This document shows, in pieces, positions 26,720 to 35,440 of a stretch of 64,000 bases of DNA. Under the pieces are notes generated by a model. The model saw only the letters and a list, made by a program, of their open reading frames with translations. It was not told where the DNA came from and ran no database searches. Position 1 is the first letter of the stretch. Each line of letters opens with the position of its first letter. A program made the position numbers and the translations under genes. The DNA comes from Clostridiales bacterium (GTDB taxonomy: Bacteria > Bacillota > Clostridia > Lachnospirales > Lachnospiraceae), in the NCBI GenBank assembly GCA_021199255.1, contig JAJQIK010000045.1:124001-188000 (forward strand), in the 5' to 3' direction.

Positions 26720-27421
26720 TTACGGCTTGGATTCAAATTTATATCCGATGCCCCAGATGGTGGCGATACGCCATTTCTCGTGATCATTGATTTTTTCCCG
26801 CAGACGCTTGATGTGTACGTCCACAGTTCTGGTGTCTCCGATATATTCATATCCCCAGATCTGATCCAGAAGCTGCTCCCGCGTAAATACATGGTTGGGG
26901 GAGGAGGCGAGGAAATAGAGAAGCTCCAGCTCCTTGGGCGGCATTTCGACGGTTTTGCCCATGTAGATTACGGAATAATTGGTCTGATTGATAATCAGAT
27001 CCGGGTATTCCACGCTTTTGACATCGGAGGACTGGGACTGCGCCGCCGCAGGCTTATATCGACGGAGCACGGCTTTCACACGGGCTACCAGCTCTTTTGA
27101 GTCAAAGGGCTTTTCCATATAGTCGTCCGCCCCCAGCTCTAAGCCCAGGACCTTATCAAATACTTCTCCCTTGGCGGAGAGCATAATAATGGGGAGAGTG
27201 GATTTGGAGCGGACTTCCCGGCATACCTGATAACCGTCAATGCCCGGCAGCATCAGATCCAACAGCATCAGGTTGGGCTCGAAGCTGTCCACCGCGGTCA
27301 GGGCGGATTCGCCGTCGTTGACAATCATGGTTTCGAAGCACTCCTTAGTCAAATAGAGAGAGATCAGCTCCGCGATATTGTTGTCGTCATCTACAATTAA
27401 AATTTTCTGTTTGCTTACCAT
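26720..27421 (-). CDS. OmpR/PhoB family response regulator
   Basis: 233 residues. Receiver with ILIVDDDNNI, phospho-acceptor in LMLLDLMLPGIDGYQ, switch in IIMLSAKG and YMEKPFD. C-terminal winged helix with ELLYFLASSPNHVFTREQLL and TRTVDVHIKRLREKI. It is the partner of the kinase directly downstream. mutS2 lies 74 bases upstream in the same direction, so the three may be cotranscribed. DNA targets are unknown. Confidence 0.93.
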   Translation of the reverse strand: MVSKQKILIVDDDNNIAELISLYLTKECFETMIVNDGESALTAVDSFEPNLMLLDLMLPGIDGYQVCREVRSKSTLPIIMLSAKGEVFDKVLGLELGADDYMEKPFDSKELVARVKAVLRRYKPAAAQSQSSDVKSVEYPDLIINQTNYSVIYMGKTVEMPPKELELLYFLASSPNHVFTREQLLDQIWGYEYIGDTRTVDVHIKRLREKINDHEKWRIATIWGIGYKFESKP

Positions 27422-27495
27422 AGCTTCATCACACCTTTCTGCTGTGTTCTTCCTGCTTTTGCCGATAGAGGCGGCCGGAAGCGCTGGAAGAACTG

Positions 27496-29883
27496 TTAAT
27501 CCTTAAATTCTGCAATCGTAACGCCTGCGTCGCCTTCCCCAAACTCGCCCTGGCGGTAGCTTTTAATCAGCTTATTCTTGCGCAGGTAATTGCGAACGGC
27601 GTTCCGCAAGGCGCCGGTTCCCTTTCCATGCACAATGCGGACGCTGGGCAGATGCGCCAGATAGGCGTCGTCCAGATATTTATCCAGCTCGGCGAGCGCC
27701 TCGTCCACGGTCTTGCCAAGCAGATTAATTTCTGTGGAGACGGAATAGGATTTGGACATCTTAAGACTGCCGGAGGAAGTGCGCTTCATGCGCTTGTCTG
27801 TGGTAATCGTCTCTTCTTCTAACAAAACCAGATCCTCCAGGGAGACCTGGGAGCGGATAATACCGCACTGTACAAAAAGCCTGCCGTTTCTGTCCGGAAG
27901 GGAGCTGACGGTGCCCTTAAGCCCCATGGAGACTATTTTAACGCTGTCGCCCTGCTTAATCTGATTGGGCTTTAGCAGCTTATGGGAGGGCTTGTCGTTC
28001 TTTAAGGAAAGCTTTTCGTTTTTTTCGGAAATCTTATCCCGTACCTTCTGGCGGGATTTCTCTAAGTCCTTGATGGAAGAGGAAGCGCCCGCTTTCTGGA
28101 AGGCGCGGATGGTTTCGTCCGCCACTTCCTTGGCGTTTTGCAAAATTTCCCGTGCTTCCTCATTGGCTTCCCGCAGAATCCGTTCGCGGGAACGGTCGAT
28201 CTTTTCCTGTTTGGATTCCAATTGTTCTTTTAAGGCCTTGATTTCCTGCTTATAGGACGCTATTTCCAGCCGTTCCTTTTCGATGGTCATCCGGCTGTTT
28301 TCCAGATCTGTTAACAGATCCTCGAAGCTTTCTTTATCTTCTGTGATATGCTTCCTGGCATCTTCTATAATATAATCCGGCAGTCCCAGCTTGGAGGAGA
28401 TGGCAAAAGCGTTGCTCTTGCCGGGAACGCCGATCAAAAGCCGGTAGGTGGGGCGCAGAGTTTCCAAGTCAAATTCGCAGCAGGAATTTTCCACATGGTC
28501 GGTAGAAAGGGCATAAACCTTTAACTCGCTGTAATGGGTGGTCGCCATAGTGCGGATTCCCCGGTTATGCAGATAATCTAGTATCGAGACGGCAAGCGCC
28601 GCGCCCTCGGTGGGATCTGTTCCGGCGCCCAGTTCATCAAAGAGACAAAGGGAATCCTCGTCTGCTTCCTGTAGGAGAGACACAATATTGACCATATGGG
28701 AGGAAAAGGTACTGAGGCTCTGTTCAATACTCTGCTCGTCGCCAATGTCCGCATACACTTCCCGGAAAACAGACAATTCCGAGCGGTCTGCCGCGGGAAT
28801 ATGCAGTCCGGACTGCCCCATGAGAGTCAATAAGCCTACGGTTTTCAGAGAGACTGTCTTGCCCCCGGTATTTGGCCCGGTAATGACCAGAAGATCAAAG
28901 TCGCTTCCCAGCCGGATATCGATGGGGACGACCTTTTTCTGATCCAAAAGAGGATGCCGCCCCTGTCTGATCTTAATCTGGTGATTCAGATTAAAAACTG
29001 GCATGGAAGCATTCTGTTCCAGAGCCAGAGCGGCTTTGGCGAAAATAAAATCAAGTTGGGTCATGGCCTTCTGATTATCAGACAGCGTCTTTGTATAGGG
29101 AGCGGTTCGGGCGCTTAGGTCGGCCAGAATCACTTCAATTTCTTCCTGCTCCTGTAAGGAAAGCTCTTTTAACTGATTGTTCAGATTCACCACAGCGGTG
29201 GGCTCGATGAAAAAAGTAGAGCCGCTGGAGGATTGGTCGTGAATCATGCCCGGAACCTGCCCCTTGTATTCGGATTTCACCGGAATACAGTAACGGTCAT
29301 TGCGCATGGTCACAACAGCGTCCTGCAGATAAGCGCGGCAGGAGCCGTTAATCATGGAGGTCAGTTGGGAATGAATCCTGTCGTTGGCAATCGTCATGCT
29401 GCGGCGAATATGTTTTAAGGTGGGACTGGCGTCGTCCGCGATCTCTTCCTCGGATAAAATACATCTGCGGATTTCGTTAGCTAACGGGGTAAGAGGCTCT
29501 AAAAGATCAAAATAGGCCTCCAGAGAATCGCCGGGAATATCCTCCCGTTCTTTGCGCCCGTAGGCCTTAATGCGGTTTACATTCTCAAGAAAGGCGGCAA
29601 TGCGCAATAACTCTGCAACAGAGAGTACGCTGCCTACCTCCAGGGAACGGATGCATAATCCCAGCTCCCTGTTGCCTCCGAAGGAAGTAGAGCCCTTGCG
29701 GAAAAGATATCCCAGAGCGTCGGCGGTTTCGGTCTGCGCCTGCGTAATCGCTTCCAGATCCGTCATGGGGCGCAGGGCGGCAGCAGCCTTTTTGCCCGGT
29801 TCAGAGGTGGCTTTGTCCGTCAGTCTGTCAATGATTTTATGATATTCTAAAACCTGTAATACTTTGCTGTTCATCTTGGTCAA
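27496..29883 (-). CDS. mutS2: MutS2 (ribosome-collision/anti-recombination ATPase with Smr nuclease)
   Basis: 795 residues, full length. Walker A GPNTGGKTVSLKTVG, Walker B region LCLFDELGAGTDPTEGAALA, a Lys/Glu-rich coiled stretch at ~510-640 (clamp and linker), KOW-like segment, and a C-terminal Smr domain with VRIVHGKGTGALRNAV. MutS2 suppresses homologous recombination in some species and in Bacillus acts on collided ribosomes through its Smr domain. Upstream gene of the two-component pair. Confidence 0.95.
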   Translation of the reverse strand: MTKMNSKVLQVLEYHKIIDRLTDKATSEPGKKAAAALRPMTDLEAITQAQTETADALGYLFRKGSTSFGGNRELGLCIRSLEVGSVLSVAELLRIAAFLENVNRIKAYGRKEREDIPGDSLEAYFDLLEPLTPLANEIRRCILSEEEIADDASPTLKHIRRSMTIANDRIHSQLTSMINGSCRAYLQDAVVTMRNDRYCIPVKSEYKGQVPGMIHDQSSSGSTFFIEPTAVVNLNNQLKELSLQEQEEIEVILADLSARTAPYTKTLSDNQKAMTQLDFIFAKAALALEQNASMPVFNLNHQIKIRQGRHPLLDQKKVVPIDIRLGSDFDLLVITGPNTGGKTVSLKTVGLLTLMGQSGLHIPAADRSELSVFREVYADIGDEQSIEQSLSTFSSHMVNIVSLLQEADEDSLCLFDELGAGTDPTEGAALAVSILDYLHNRGIRTMATTHYSELKVYALSTDHVENSCCEFDLETLRPTYRLLIGVPGKSNAFAISSKLGLPDYIIEDARKHITEDKESFEDLLTDLENSRMTIEKERLEIASYKQEIKALKEQLESKQEKIDRSRERILREANEEAREILQNAKEVADETIRAFQKAGASSSIKDLEKSRQKVRDKISEKNEKLSLKNDKPSHKLLKPNQIKQGDSVKIVSMGLKGTVSSLPDRNGRLFVQCGIIRSQVSLEDLVLLEEETITTDKRMKRTSSGSLKMSKSYSVSTEINLLGKTVDEALAELDKYLDDAYLAHLPSVRIVHGKGTGALRNAVRNYLRKNKLIKSYRQGEFGEGDAGVTIAEFKD

Positions 29884-29967
29884 TTCCTTCTATCAGAATG
29901 GATCGCATCGTCTTGTCCATACGAAATTATTCTATCATAAACAGCCGGGAATTACTATAAGTCTTTC

Positions 29968-29996
29968 TTTACAAGGATTGGGAAAACAGATATACT
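29968..29996 (+). promoter_or_regulatory. Promoter of the HtrA-like gene
   Basis: TTTACA at 29968-29973, 17 bases, TATACT at 29991-29996. The predicted transcript begins near 30003, giving a leader of about 45 bases before the ATG at 30049. Confidence 0.7.
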
Positions 29997-30048
29997 GAAA
30001 AAGTAATGCGGCCGTCTGCAAAACCAGATGGCGGGAAGGCGCGCTTTT

Positions 30049-31404
30049 ATGGAAAATCAGGAGAAAGAATACAGACCCGCGGAAACGGAACCGGCCGGGC
30101 AGCAGGCAGAATATACTCCTTCTGTCCAGTCGGATTTTTTGCGGGAAAAAATAAAGCAAAAGCCGGTTAATAAGAAGAAGCTGCTTCGAAGAACACTGAT
30201 TACCGTTATTATGGCGGTAGTGTTTGGACTGGTAGCGTGCATTACATTCCTGGTACTGGAGCCGGTAATCAGCAATCGGCTTTATCCGGAGGAAGAGGCA
30301 CAGGAGGTAGAATTTCCGGAGGAAACGGTTACGGAGGAAATGAAGCCGGAGGATATGCTGGTGCAGGATGAGGCTGTGGAGGAACCGGTGCAGGCGGAGC
30401 TGGAAGACGAGCAGATTGAAGAGCTGCTTTCCCAGGTACAGTTTGAATTAGAGGATTATCAGACGCTTTATACGGAACTGGCTCAACTGGCCACGACGGC
30501 AAGCCGGTCGGTGGTAACGGTAACAGGCGTGACCTCCGATGTGGACTGGTTTAACGATATCTATGAAAACGCGGAGTCGGCGTCCGGCGTGATTGTGGCC
30601 AATAACGGTAAATCTATTCTGATATTGGTTAGCGCCGGCACTTTACACGGAGCGGACAGTATTGTGGTGACCTTCTGCGATCAGGCTCAGGTGGAGGCGG
30701 AGATCGTACAACGGGATCAAACCACGGGGCTTGCGGTTTTGTCAGTATCGCTTCTATCCATAGAGGAAGAGACGATGGATGTGATCGATATCGCCGAGCT
30801 GGGGAGCTCGAACAGCAATAATCTCCTGGGAACGCCAGTGATTGCGCTGGGAAGCCCGTTAGGGACAAGCGGTTCAGTCTGTTATGGCGTGATAACCTCC
30901 ACGGGAACCGTGATCGACCAGCCCGATTCTGCCTATAAACTGATTACAACCGATATTTATGGGAGCCGTAACGCTACCGGCGTGCTGGTGAATCTGAAGG
31001 GTATGGTGGTGGGCGTCATAGATAGCGCAAATGCCGACGGCGACATGGAAAATCTGCTGCGGGCTTATGGTATTTCGGAGTTGAAGAAAACCATAGAAAA
31101 AATGTCCAATAATCAGGAACGCGCCTATATGGGTGTGCACGGGGCGGACGTACCGCAGGCGGCGGTCAGCGAATCCGATATGCCGGCCGGCGCTTACATT
31201 AAGGAGATCGAGATGGATTCGCCCGCGATGGCGGCGGGAATCCAGAGCGGAGATGTGGTAACGCAGGTGGACGGAGTCCCTATCACCACTTATGCCGAGC
31301 TGCTGAATATGTTGTATAATGCCGCGCCGGAGGATGTGATGACGATAACTCTGGTTCGGCAGGGCAGGGAAATGAACGTGGAAGTAACGCTGGGGACATA
31401 CTGA
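30049..31404 (+). CDS. HtrA/DegP-like PDZ membrane protein with a degenerate protease domain
   Basis: 451 residues from the ATG at 30049, which has GGGAAGG ten bases upstream. A cytoplasmic basic segment, one membrane helix at ~55-80, an acidic linker (~85-135), a trypsin-like domain (~150-340) and a PDZ domain (~355-450; AYIKEIEMDSPAMAAGIQSG). Compared with the HtrA pattern, all three catalytic positions are changed: His is Gly197 (SAGTLHGAD), Asp is Gly227 (TTGLAVL) and Ser is Ala309 (SRNATGVLVN). So the fold is kept but peptidase activity is not expected. It may act as a scaffold or chaperone at the membrane. yhaM-like gene follows after 36 bases. Confidence 0.85.
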   Translation: MENQEKEYRPAETEPAGQQAEYTPSVQSDFLREKIKQKPVNKKKLLRRTLITVIMAVVFGLVACITFLVLEPVISNRLYPEEEAQEVEFPEETVTEEMKPEDMLVQDEAVEEPVQAELEDEQIEELLSQVQFELEDYQTLYTELAQLATTASRSVVTVTGVTSDVDWFNDIYENAESASGVIVANNGKSILILVSAGTLHGADSIVVTFCDQAQVEAEIVQRDQTTGLAVLSVSLLSIEEETMDVIDIAELGSSNSNNLLGTPVIALGSPLGTSGSVCYGVITSTGTVIDQPDSAYKLITTDIYGSRNATGVLVNLKGMVVGVIDSANADGDMENLLRAYGISELKKTIEKMSNNQERAYMGVHGADVPQAAVSESDMPAGAYIKEIEMDSPAMAAGIQSGDVVTQVDGVPITTYAELLNMLYNAAPEDVMTITLVRQGREMNVEVTLGTY

Positions 31405-31440
31405 CGTCAGGTGCATAACCGTTTCGGAATGGAGGAAATG

Positions 31441-32385
31441 ATGAAATATATTAAGGATTATAAAGAGGGCGACAGAGTATTTGATATCTATCTGTGCAAA
31501 CATAAGCAGTCGGCGGTTACAAAAAATGGAAAGCCCTATGACAACGTAATTTTACAGGATAAGACGGGTACTGTGGACGCTAAAATCTGGGACCCCAACA
31601 GCGCCGGGATCGATGATTTTGATACGCTGGATTATATTGAAGTATACGGTGAAGTGACAAGCTTTCAGAACGCGCGGCAGATCAATGTCAAGCGTATCCG
31701 CAAGTGCTGTGAGGGGGAATACGATCCCGCGGATTATTTGCCGGTCAGCAGATTCCCGATTGAGGATATGATGAAGGAATTGCTGGGATATATTGACAGT
31801 ATAGAAAATCCTTATCTGAATAGACTTTTGCAGATGTTTTTTGTAGAGGATCAGGAATTTATAAGAGCCTTTCAGCAGTCCTCTGCGGCAAAGACGGTGC
31901 ATCACGGCTTTGTGGGAGGTCTTTTGCAGCATACTCTGGCAGTAACCAGATTATGCGACTATTATTGCACACAGTACCCGATTTTAAAGAGAGATCTTTT
32001 GCTGACGGCAGCGATCTGCCATGACATTGGCAAAACCAGAGAGCTGTCCCTTTTTCCGGAAAACGATTATACGGACGACGGGCAGTTTCTGGGGCATATC
32101 GTGATCGGAAGTGAAATGCTGGGAGAGAAAATCAGCGCTATTTCCGGATTCCCTAAAGTGCTGGCGAATGAATTAAGGCACTGTATCTTAGCGCACCACG
32201 GGGAATTGGAGTTTGGCTCTCCCAAGAAGCCTGCGATTGTGGAGGCGCAGGCCTTGTCTTTTGCCGATAATACGGACGCCAAAATACAGACCTTTACGGA
32301 GTTGCTGGAGGAACATACGGAGTCAGGCTGGCTTGGCTATAATCGGCTGCTGGAATCTAATGTGACTGCGACGAAGATGGAATAG
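31441..32385 (+). CDS. YhaM-like 3'-5' exoribonuclease (OB fold + HD domain)
   Basis: About 315 residues. N-terminal OB-fold nucleic-acid domain (VILQDKTGTVDAKIWDP, YGEVTSFQNARQINVKRI) and an HD hydrolase domain with VHHGFVGGLLQHTLAV, the HD pair in ICHDIGKTREL, LGHIVIGSEM and LAHHGELEFGSP. This matches B. subtilis YhaM, a metal-dependent 3'-5' exoribonuclease involved in mRNA turnover. Start at ATG 31441, five bases after GGAGG; the ATG at 31438 is too near. Cotranscribed with the HtrA-like gene. Confidence 0.88.
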   Translation: MKYIKDYKEGDRVFDIYLCKHKQSAVTKNGKPYDNVILQDKTGTVDAKIWDPNSAGIDDFDTLDYIEVYGEVTSFQNARQINVKRIRKCCEGEYDPADYLPVSRFPIEDMMKELLGYIDSIENPYLNRLLQMFFVEDQEFIRAFQQSSAAKTVHHGFVGGLLQHTLAVTRLCDYYCTQYPILKRDLLLTAAICHDIGKTRELSLFPENDYTDDGQFLGHIVIGSEMLGEKISAISGFPKVLANELRHCILAHHGELEFGSPKKPAIVEAQALSFADNTDAKIQTFTELLEEHTESGWLGYNRLLESNVTATKME

Positions 32386-32434
32386 GTATAAATCAGCAAT
32401 TTGAGCCAGGGTAGCCTGCTGCCCTGACATGGAT

Positions 32435-32577
32435 AGTATGAAAAATCACACAGATGTGCTGATTTTTCGCACTCAAATTTGTGCCGGAGCGTCACAAATT
32501 TGTCTGATGGCAGAAGAGAAACCGCCTTCGCGGATTTCTCTTCGCCCCGTCGCTAACGCTCCGGAATGGAGATTAGT
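32435..32577 (+). repeat. Multi-hairpin repeat element, copy C (before rlmD)
   Basis: Third copy. Hairpin 1 arms differ at two positions, one giving a G-T wobble. Hairpin 2 equals that in copy A. Hairpin 3 is GAAGAGAAA with TTTCTCTTC, a compensatory C-G to A-T change relative to copy B. Hairpin 4 has a wholly different sequence (CCG..GC with GC..CGG around TAAC). It ends ATGGAGATTAGT, and GGAG at 32568-32571 is the ribosome binding site of rlmD. Confidence 0.85.
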
Positions 32578-34368
32578 GTGGAATATCAGAAAAATGATAT
32601 CGTTTTGCTTACGATAGAGGATATTGGGAATGATGGCGAGGGAATCGGAAAAGTCGACGGCTACACCCTGTTTGTAAAAGATGCGGTGATTGGCGATGTT
32701 GTGGAAGCCAGAATTACAAAATGTAAAAAAAATTATGGATATGCAAGAGTAGAGAAGGTGGCGACGCCTTCTTCTTTTCGTACAGAGCCGAAATGCCGCT
32801 ATTACAGACAGTGCGGGGGCTGCCAGATTCAGGCCGTGCGTTATGAGCGCCAACTGGTTTATAAACAAAATAAAGTGCGCAATCATCTGCTGCGGATCGG
32901 CGGCTTTTGCCCGGAACAGATCGACGCCATAACAGAACCGATTGTGGGAATGGAGGAGCCTTGGCATTACCGCAATAAGGCGCAGTATCCGGTGGGGTAT
33001 GACAGAAACGGTAATATCATAACAGGCTTTTATGCCGGTCGGACCCACGATATCGTAGCAAATACGGACTGCCCCCTGGGAGTGGAAGAAAATAAGCAGA
33101 TTCTGGAAGCGGTGCTGGATTACATGAAAGAATACCAGGTTTCCGCGTATGATGAAAAAAACGGAAAAGGACTGGTGCGTCATATTTTGATCCGAACCGG
33201 CTTCGCATCAGGTGAAATGATGGTGTGTCTGATTATCAACGGGAAAAAGCTGCCCGCTGAGGAAAAGCTGACAGAGAAGCTGCTGCGGCTCGATTTGACA
33301 GGGAATGATGCCGGGACGGTTCAGGCTGCGGTGAAGAAAAAAATAGTCAGTCTTTGCGTCAGCGTTAATACCGAACAGACCAATGTCATCATGGGAAAAG
33401 AAATCCGCACCCTGTGGGGGCGCGAGTATATAGAAGACAGTATTCGTATTTTGGAAGAGGAGCGGACTTCGGGAACGCCGGCAGCTTTTGCGCCGACGGA
33501 GGAGAGAGTGACCTTTCGGATTTCTCCCCTTTCTTTCTATCAGGTGAATCCGAAGCAGACGGAAAAGCTGTATAGTATCGCGTTGGCGTATGCGGGGCTG
33601 ACCGGCAGGGAGACCGTATGGGATCTGTATTGCGGCATCGGTACAATTTCTCTTCTTCTGGCCAAGAAAGCAAAGCAGGTCTATGGGGTAGAGGTGATTC
33701 CCCAGGCGATCAGGGACGCCAGAGAAAATGGCGCTATCAATGGAATAGCTAACGCGGAATTTTATGTGGGTAAGGCGGAAGACGTACTGCCCGCGTTTTA
33801 TGAGAAGGCGGCAGAGGCACAGAAAAAGGAGAAAGGAAATCAGGAAAAACTGCATCCAGATGTGATTGTGGTAGATCCGCCGCGCAAGGGCTGTGATGAG
33901 AAGTGCCTGGATACCATGCTTAAAATGCGGCCGGAGCGAATCGTCTATGTGAGCTGTGATTCCGCCACTCTGGCGAGGGATTTGAGAATCTTGTGCGGGG
34001 GTGGATATGAACTGAAGAAAATCAGGTGCGTTGACCAGTTCGGGCAGAGCGTGCATGTGGAGACGGTTGTTCAACTTTCCAAGGGAGAAATCAACTCCAA
34101 GAAAGTGAGGGTGGAGTTCTCTCTGGAGGATATGGATATGTCAGGATTCCAGAAGGGCGCTACCTACGGACAGATCAAGGATTATGTGAAAGAGCATACC
34201 GGATTATCGGTGTCCTCTCTGTACATTGCACAAGTAAAGCAGAAGTATGGAATTATCGAACGGGAGAATTACAATAAGCCGAAATCCGAGAATACAAGGC
34301 AGCCGCAGTGTCCGCCAGAGAAAGAGGCGGCGATCACGGAAGCGCTGAAGCATTTTAGGATGATTTGA
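32578..34368 (+). CDS. rlmD: 23S rRNA (uracil-5-)-methyltransferase, RlmD/RlmCD type
   Basis: About 596 residues. TRAM domain at ~5-60, Fe-S cysteines in PKCRYYRQCGGCQ plus a fourth in NTDCPLG, SAM-binding core (DLYCGIGTISLLLA, VVDPPRKGCDEKCLD) and the catalytic Cys in YVSCDSATLARDL. The enzyme makes m5U in 23S rRNA. The last ~90 residues (from KVRVEFSLEDMDMSGF to the end) lie beyond the family core and form a separate basic helical domain. Start GTG at 32578 is six bases after GGAG from the repeat element; an in-frame ATG at 32566 lies inside the element. The accessory region starts at its 3' end. Confidence 0.9.
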   Translation: MEYQKNDIVLLTIEDIGNDGEGIGKVDGYTLFVKDAVIGDVVEARITKCKKNYGYARVEKVATPSSFRTEPKCRYYRQCGGCQIQAVRYERQLVYKQNKVRNHLLRIGGFCPEQIDAITEPIVGMEEPWHYRNKAQYPVGYDRNGNIITGFYAGRTHDIVANTDCPLGVEENKQILEAVLDYMKEYQVSAYDEKNGKGLVRHILIRTGFASGEMMVCLIINGKKLPAEEKLTEKLLRLDLTGNDAGTVQAAVKKKIVSLCVSVNTEQTNVIMGKEIRTLWGREYIEDSIRILEEERTSGTPAAFAPTEERVTFRISPLSFYQVNPKQTEKLYSIALAYAGLTGRETVWDLYCGIGTISLLLAKKAKQVYGVEVIPQAIRDARENGAINGIANAEFYVGKAEDVLPAFYEKAAEAQKKEKGNQEKLHPDVIVVDPPRKGCDEKCLDTMLKMRPERIVYVSCDSATLARDLRILCGGGYELKKIRCVDQFGQSVHVETVVQLSKGEINSKKVRVEFSLEDMDMSGFQKGATYGQIKDYVKEHTGLSVSSLYIAQVKQKYGIIERENYNKPKSENTRQPQCPPEKEAAITEALKHFRMI

Positions 34369-34688
34369 TGATAAGTCTTGAAGATTAATGCTTATTTAGA
34401 AAATAATCTGTCCCTTGGCTTAACAGTAATAAGGAACTAATACAAACTTGTCAACTGTTAGCCGACAAAATCGGGTGTGCATAACAGAAGCGATGCAACT
34501 AGAACCGTTTGTTTTCTAACAAGGAAGCAGACGGTTCTATGTATTATCGAACTACATTGCGGAATAATGGATGAATGCTACCATGAAGCTGATACATTGT
34601 GAATTTAACATCGACACCGCCAGCGCAGAGTTGCGGTTCGGGAATGATTTGCCGGTATATGCATGACAATGCATATATCCGGGGAGAA
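34369..34688. other. Gene-free junction after rlmD with two hairpins
   Basis: No ORF supported in 320 bases. AGAACCGT (34501-34508) pairs with ACGGTTCT (34531-34538). CCGGTATATGCAT (34652-34664) pairs with 34669-34682 around GACA with one bulged base, a strong hairpin just after the Crp gene end. Base composition changes to A/T-rich here. I looked for a second copy of the rlmD 3' end that would mark an attachment site and saw none. Confidence 0.45.
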
Positions 34689-35354
34689 CTAATGCCCTTC
34701 GGAAATTATTCGGAGGGCATTTGAGTCCTGAATGTAATATCCCTGGGCTGTCTTTACCAGAATTCCCCGTTTTACGAAATCTGCAAGGACATAGAGCAGG
34801 TGCCGGTATGTTACTCCCAGAAATTCAGAAACTTCCGTATGCTTTTCTCTATACATTCCATTGCAGGATGTCAGCAATATAAAATTTGCCAGTCGCACTT
34901 CCAGCGGCCAGGCCTGGTTTTTCGAGTAATTATAAGTATTTCTTATCGCTTTTCGGCTCAAAAATAAGCAAAGATGGCGCAAAAATTTCACGTCATTTAG
35001 TATCTGATCTTTGCATTCATTCATACAGATAGCAAAACAGGTGCATGGAGTAATGGCTGTCACTCCATTAGCTGCACTCTGCGCACCAAGCAGTTCCATT
35101 TCTCCTATAAAGCAAGGTGCATTGAGAAAATTGATCAGAGAGATCCGTCCGTTCTCATGAGACAGGAATAATTTTGCACGTCCCTCGATCAAATAATACA
35201 GATAGGCCGGAGTATCTCCTTCATGCAAAATAGCTTCTTCGCTGTCAAACTGAACCACTGTCGTGTAAGGGCGGATATCAAAAACGAAGAAATCTGACAA
35301 TGGGAAATGGTTATAATAATTCTTTGGCAAGTTGTCTTTTTTGATGATCTTCAT
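34689..35354 (-). CDS. Crp/Fnr family transcriptional regulator (YeiL-like)
   Basis: 221 residues. N-terminal cyclic-nucleotide-type beta roll (~30-120; EAILHEGDTPAYLYYLIEGR, RISLINFLNAPCFIGEMELL) and a C-terminal winged HTH (~165-215; HTEVSEFLGVTYRHLLYVLADF). The recognition helix reads GVTYRHLLYVL and lacks the Arg-Glu...Arg set that CRP uses to read TGTGA. Conserved cAMP contacts are not evident. Divergent from a broken YczE-like membrane gene with a CRP-like palindrome between them, so it probably regulates that gene and itself. Confidence 0.85.
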   Translation of the reverse strand: MKIIKKDNLPKNYYNHFPLSDFFVFDIRPYTTVVQFDSEEAILHEGDTPAYLYYLIEGRAKLFLSHENGRISLINFLNAPCFIGEMELLGAQSAANGVTAITPCTCFAICMNECKDQILNDVKFLRHLCLFLSRKAIRNTYNYSKNQAWPLEVRLANFILLTSCNGMYREKHTEVSEFLGVTYRHLLYVLADFVKRGILVKTAQGYYIQDSNALRIISEGH

Positions 35355-35374
35355 ATTTTTACTCTATTCATTTG

Positions 35375-35417
35375 TGTGAGATTTCTCATATGATTCTACC
35401 GCCCTTTTTGATAAAAT
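35375..35417 (+). promoter_or_regulatory. CRP-like operator and extended -10 promoter
   Basis: TGTGA-N6-TCATA at 35375-35390 matches the CRP consensus at 9 of 10 positions. An extended -10, TGATAAAAT, follows (hexamer 35412-35417), with no -35 match. A start near 35424 puts the site centre at -41.5, the class II activator position. The site is 21 bases from the Crp gene start on the other strand, so it may also autoregulate. Confidence 0.6.
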
Positions 35418-35440
35418 GCAACAAGATTGGAGGAAGAAAT

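Noticed and set aside
32429-32617. Small ORF sharing its peptide with the galT extension
   Set aside because: It is the same repeat element read through. The similarity comes from DNA repetition, not from a conserved protein.
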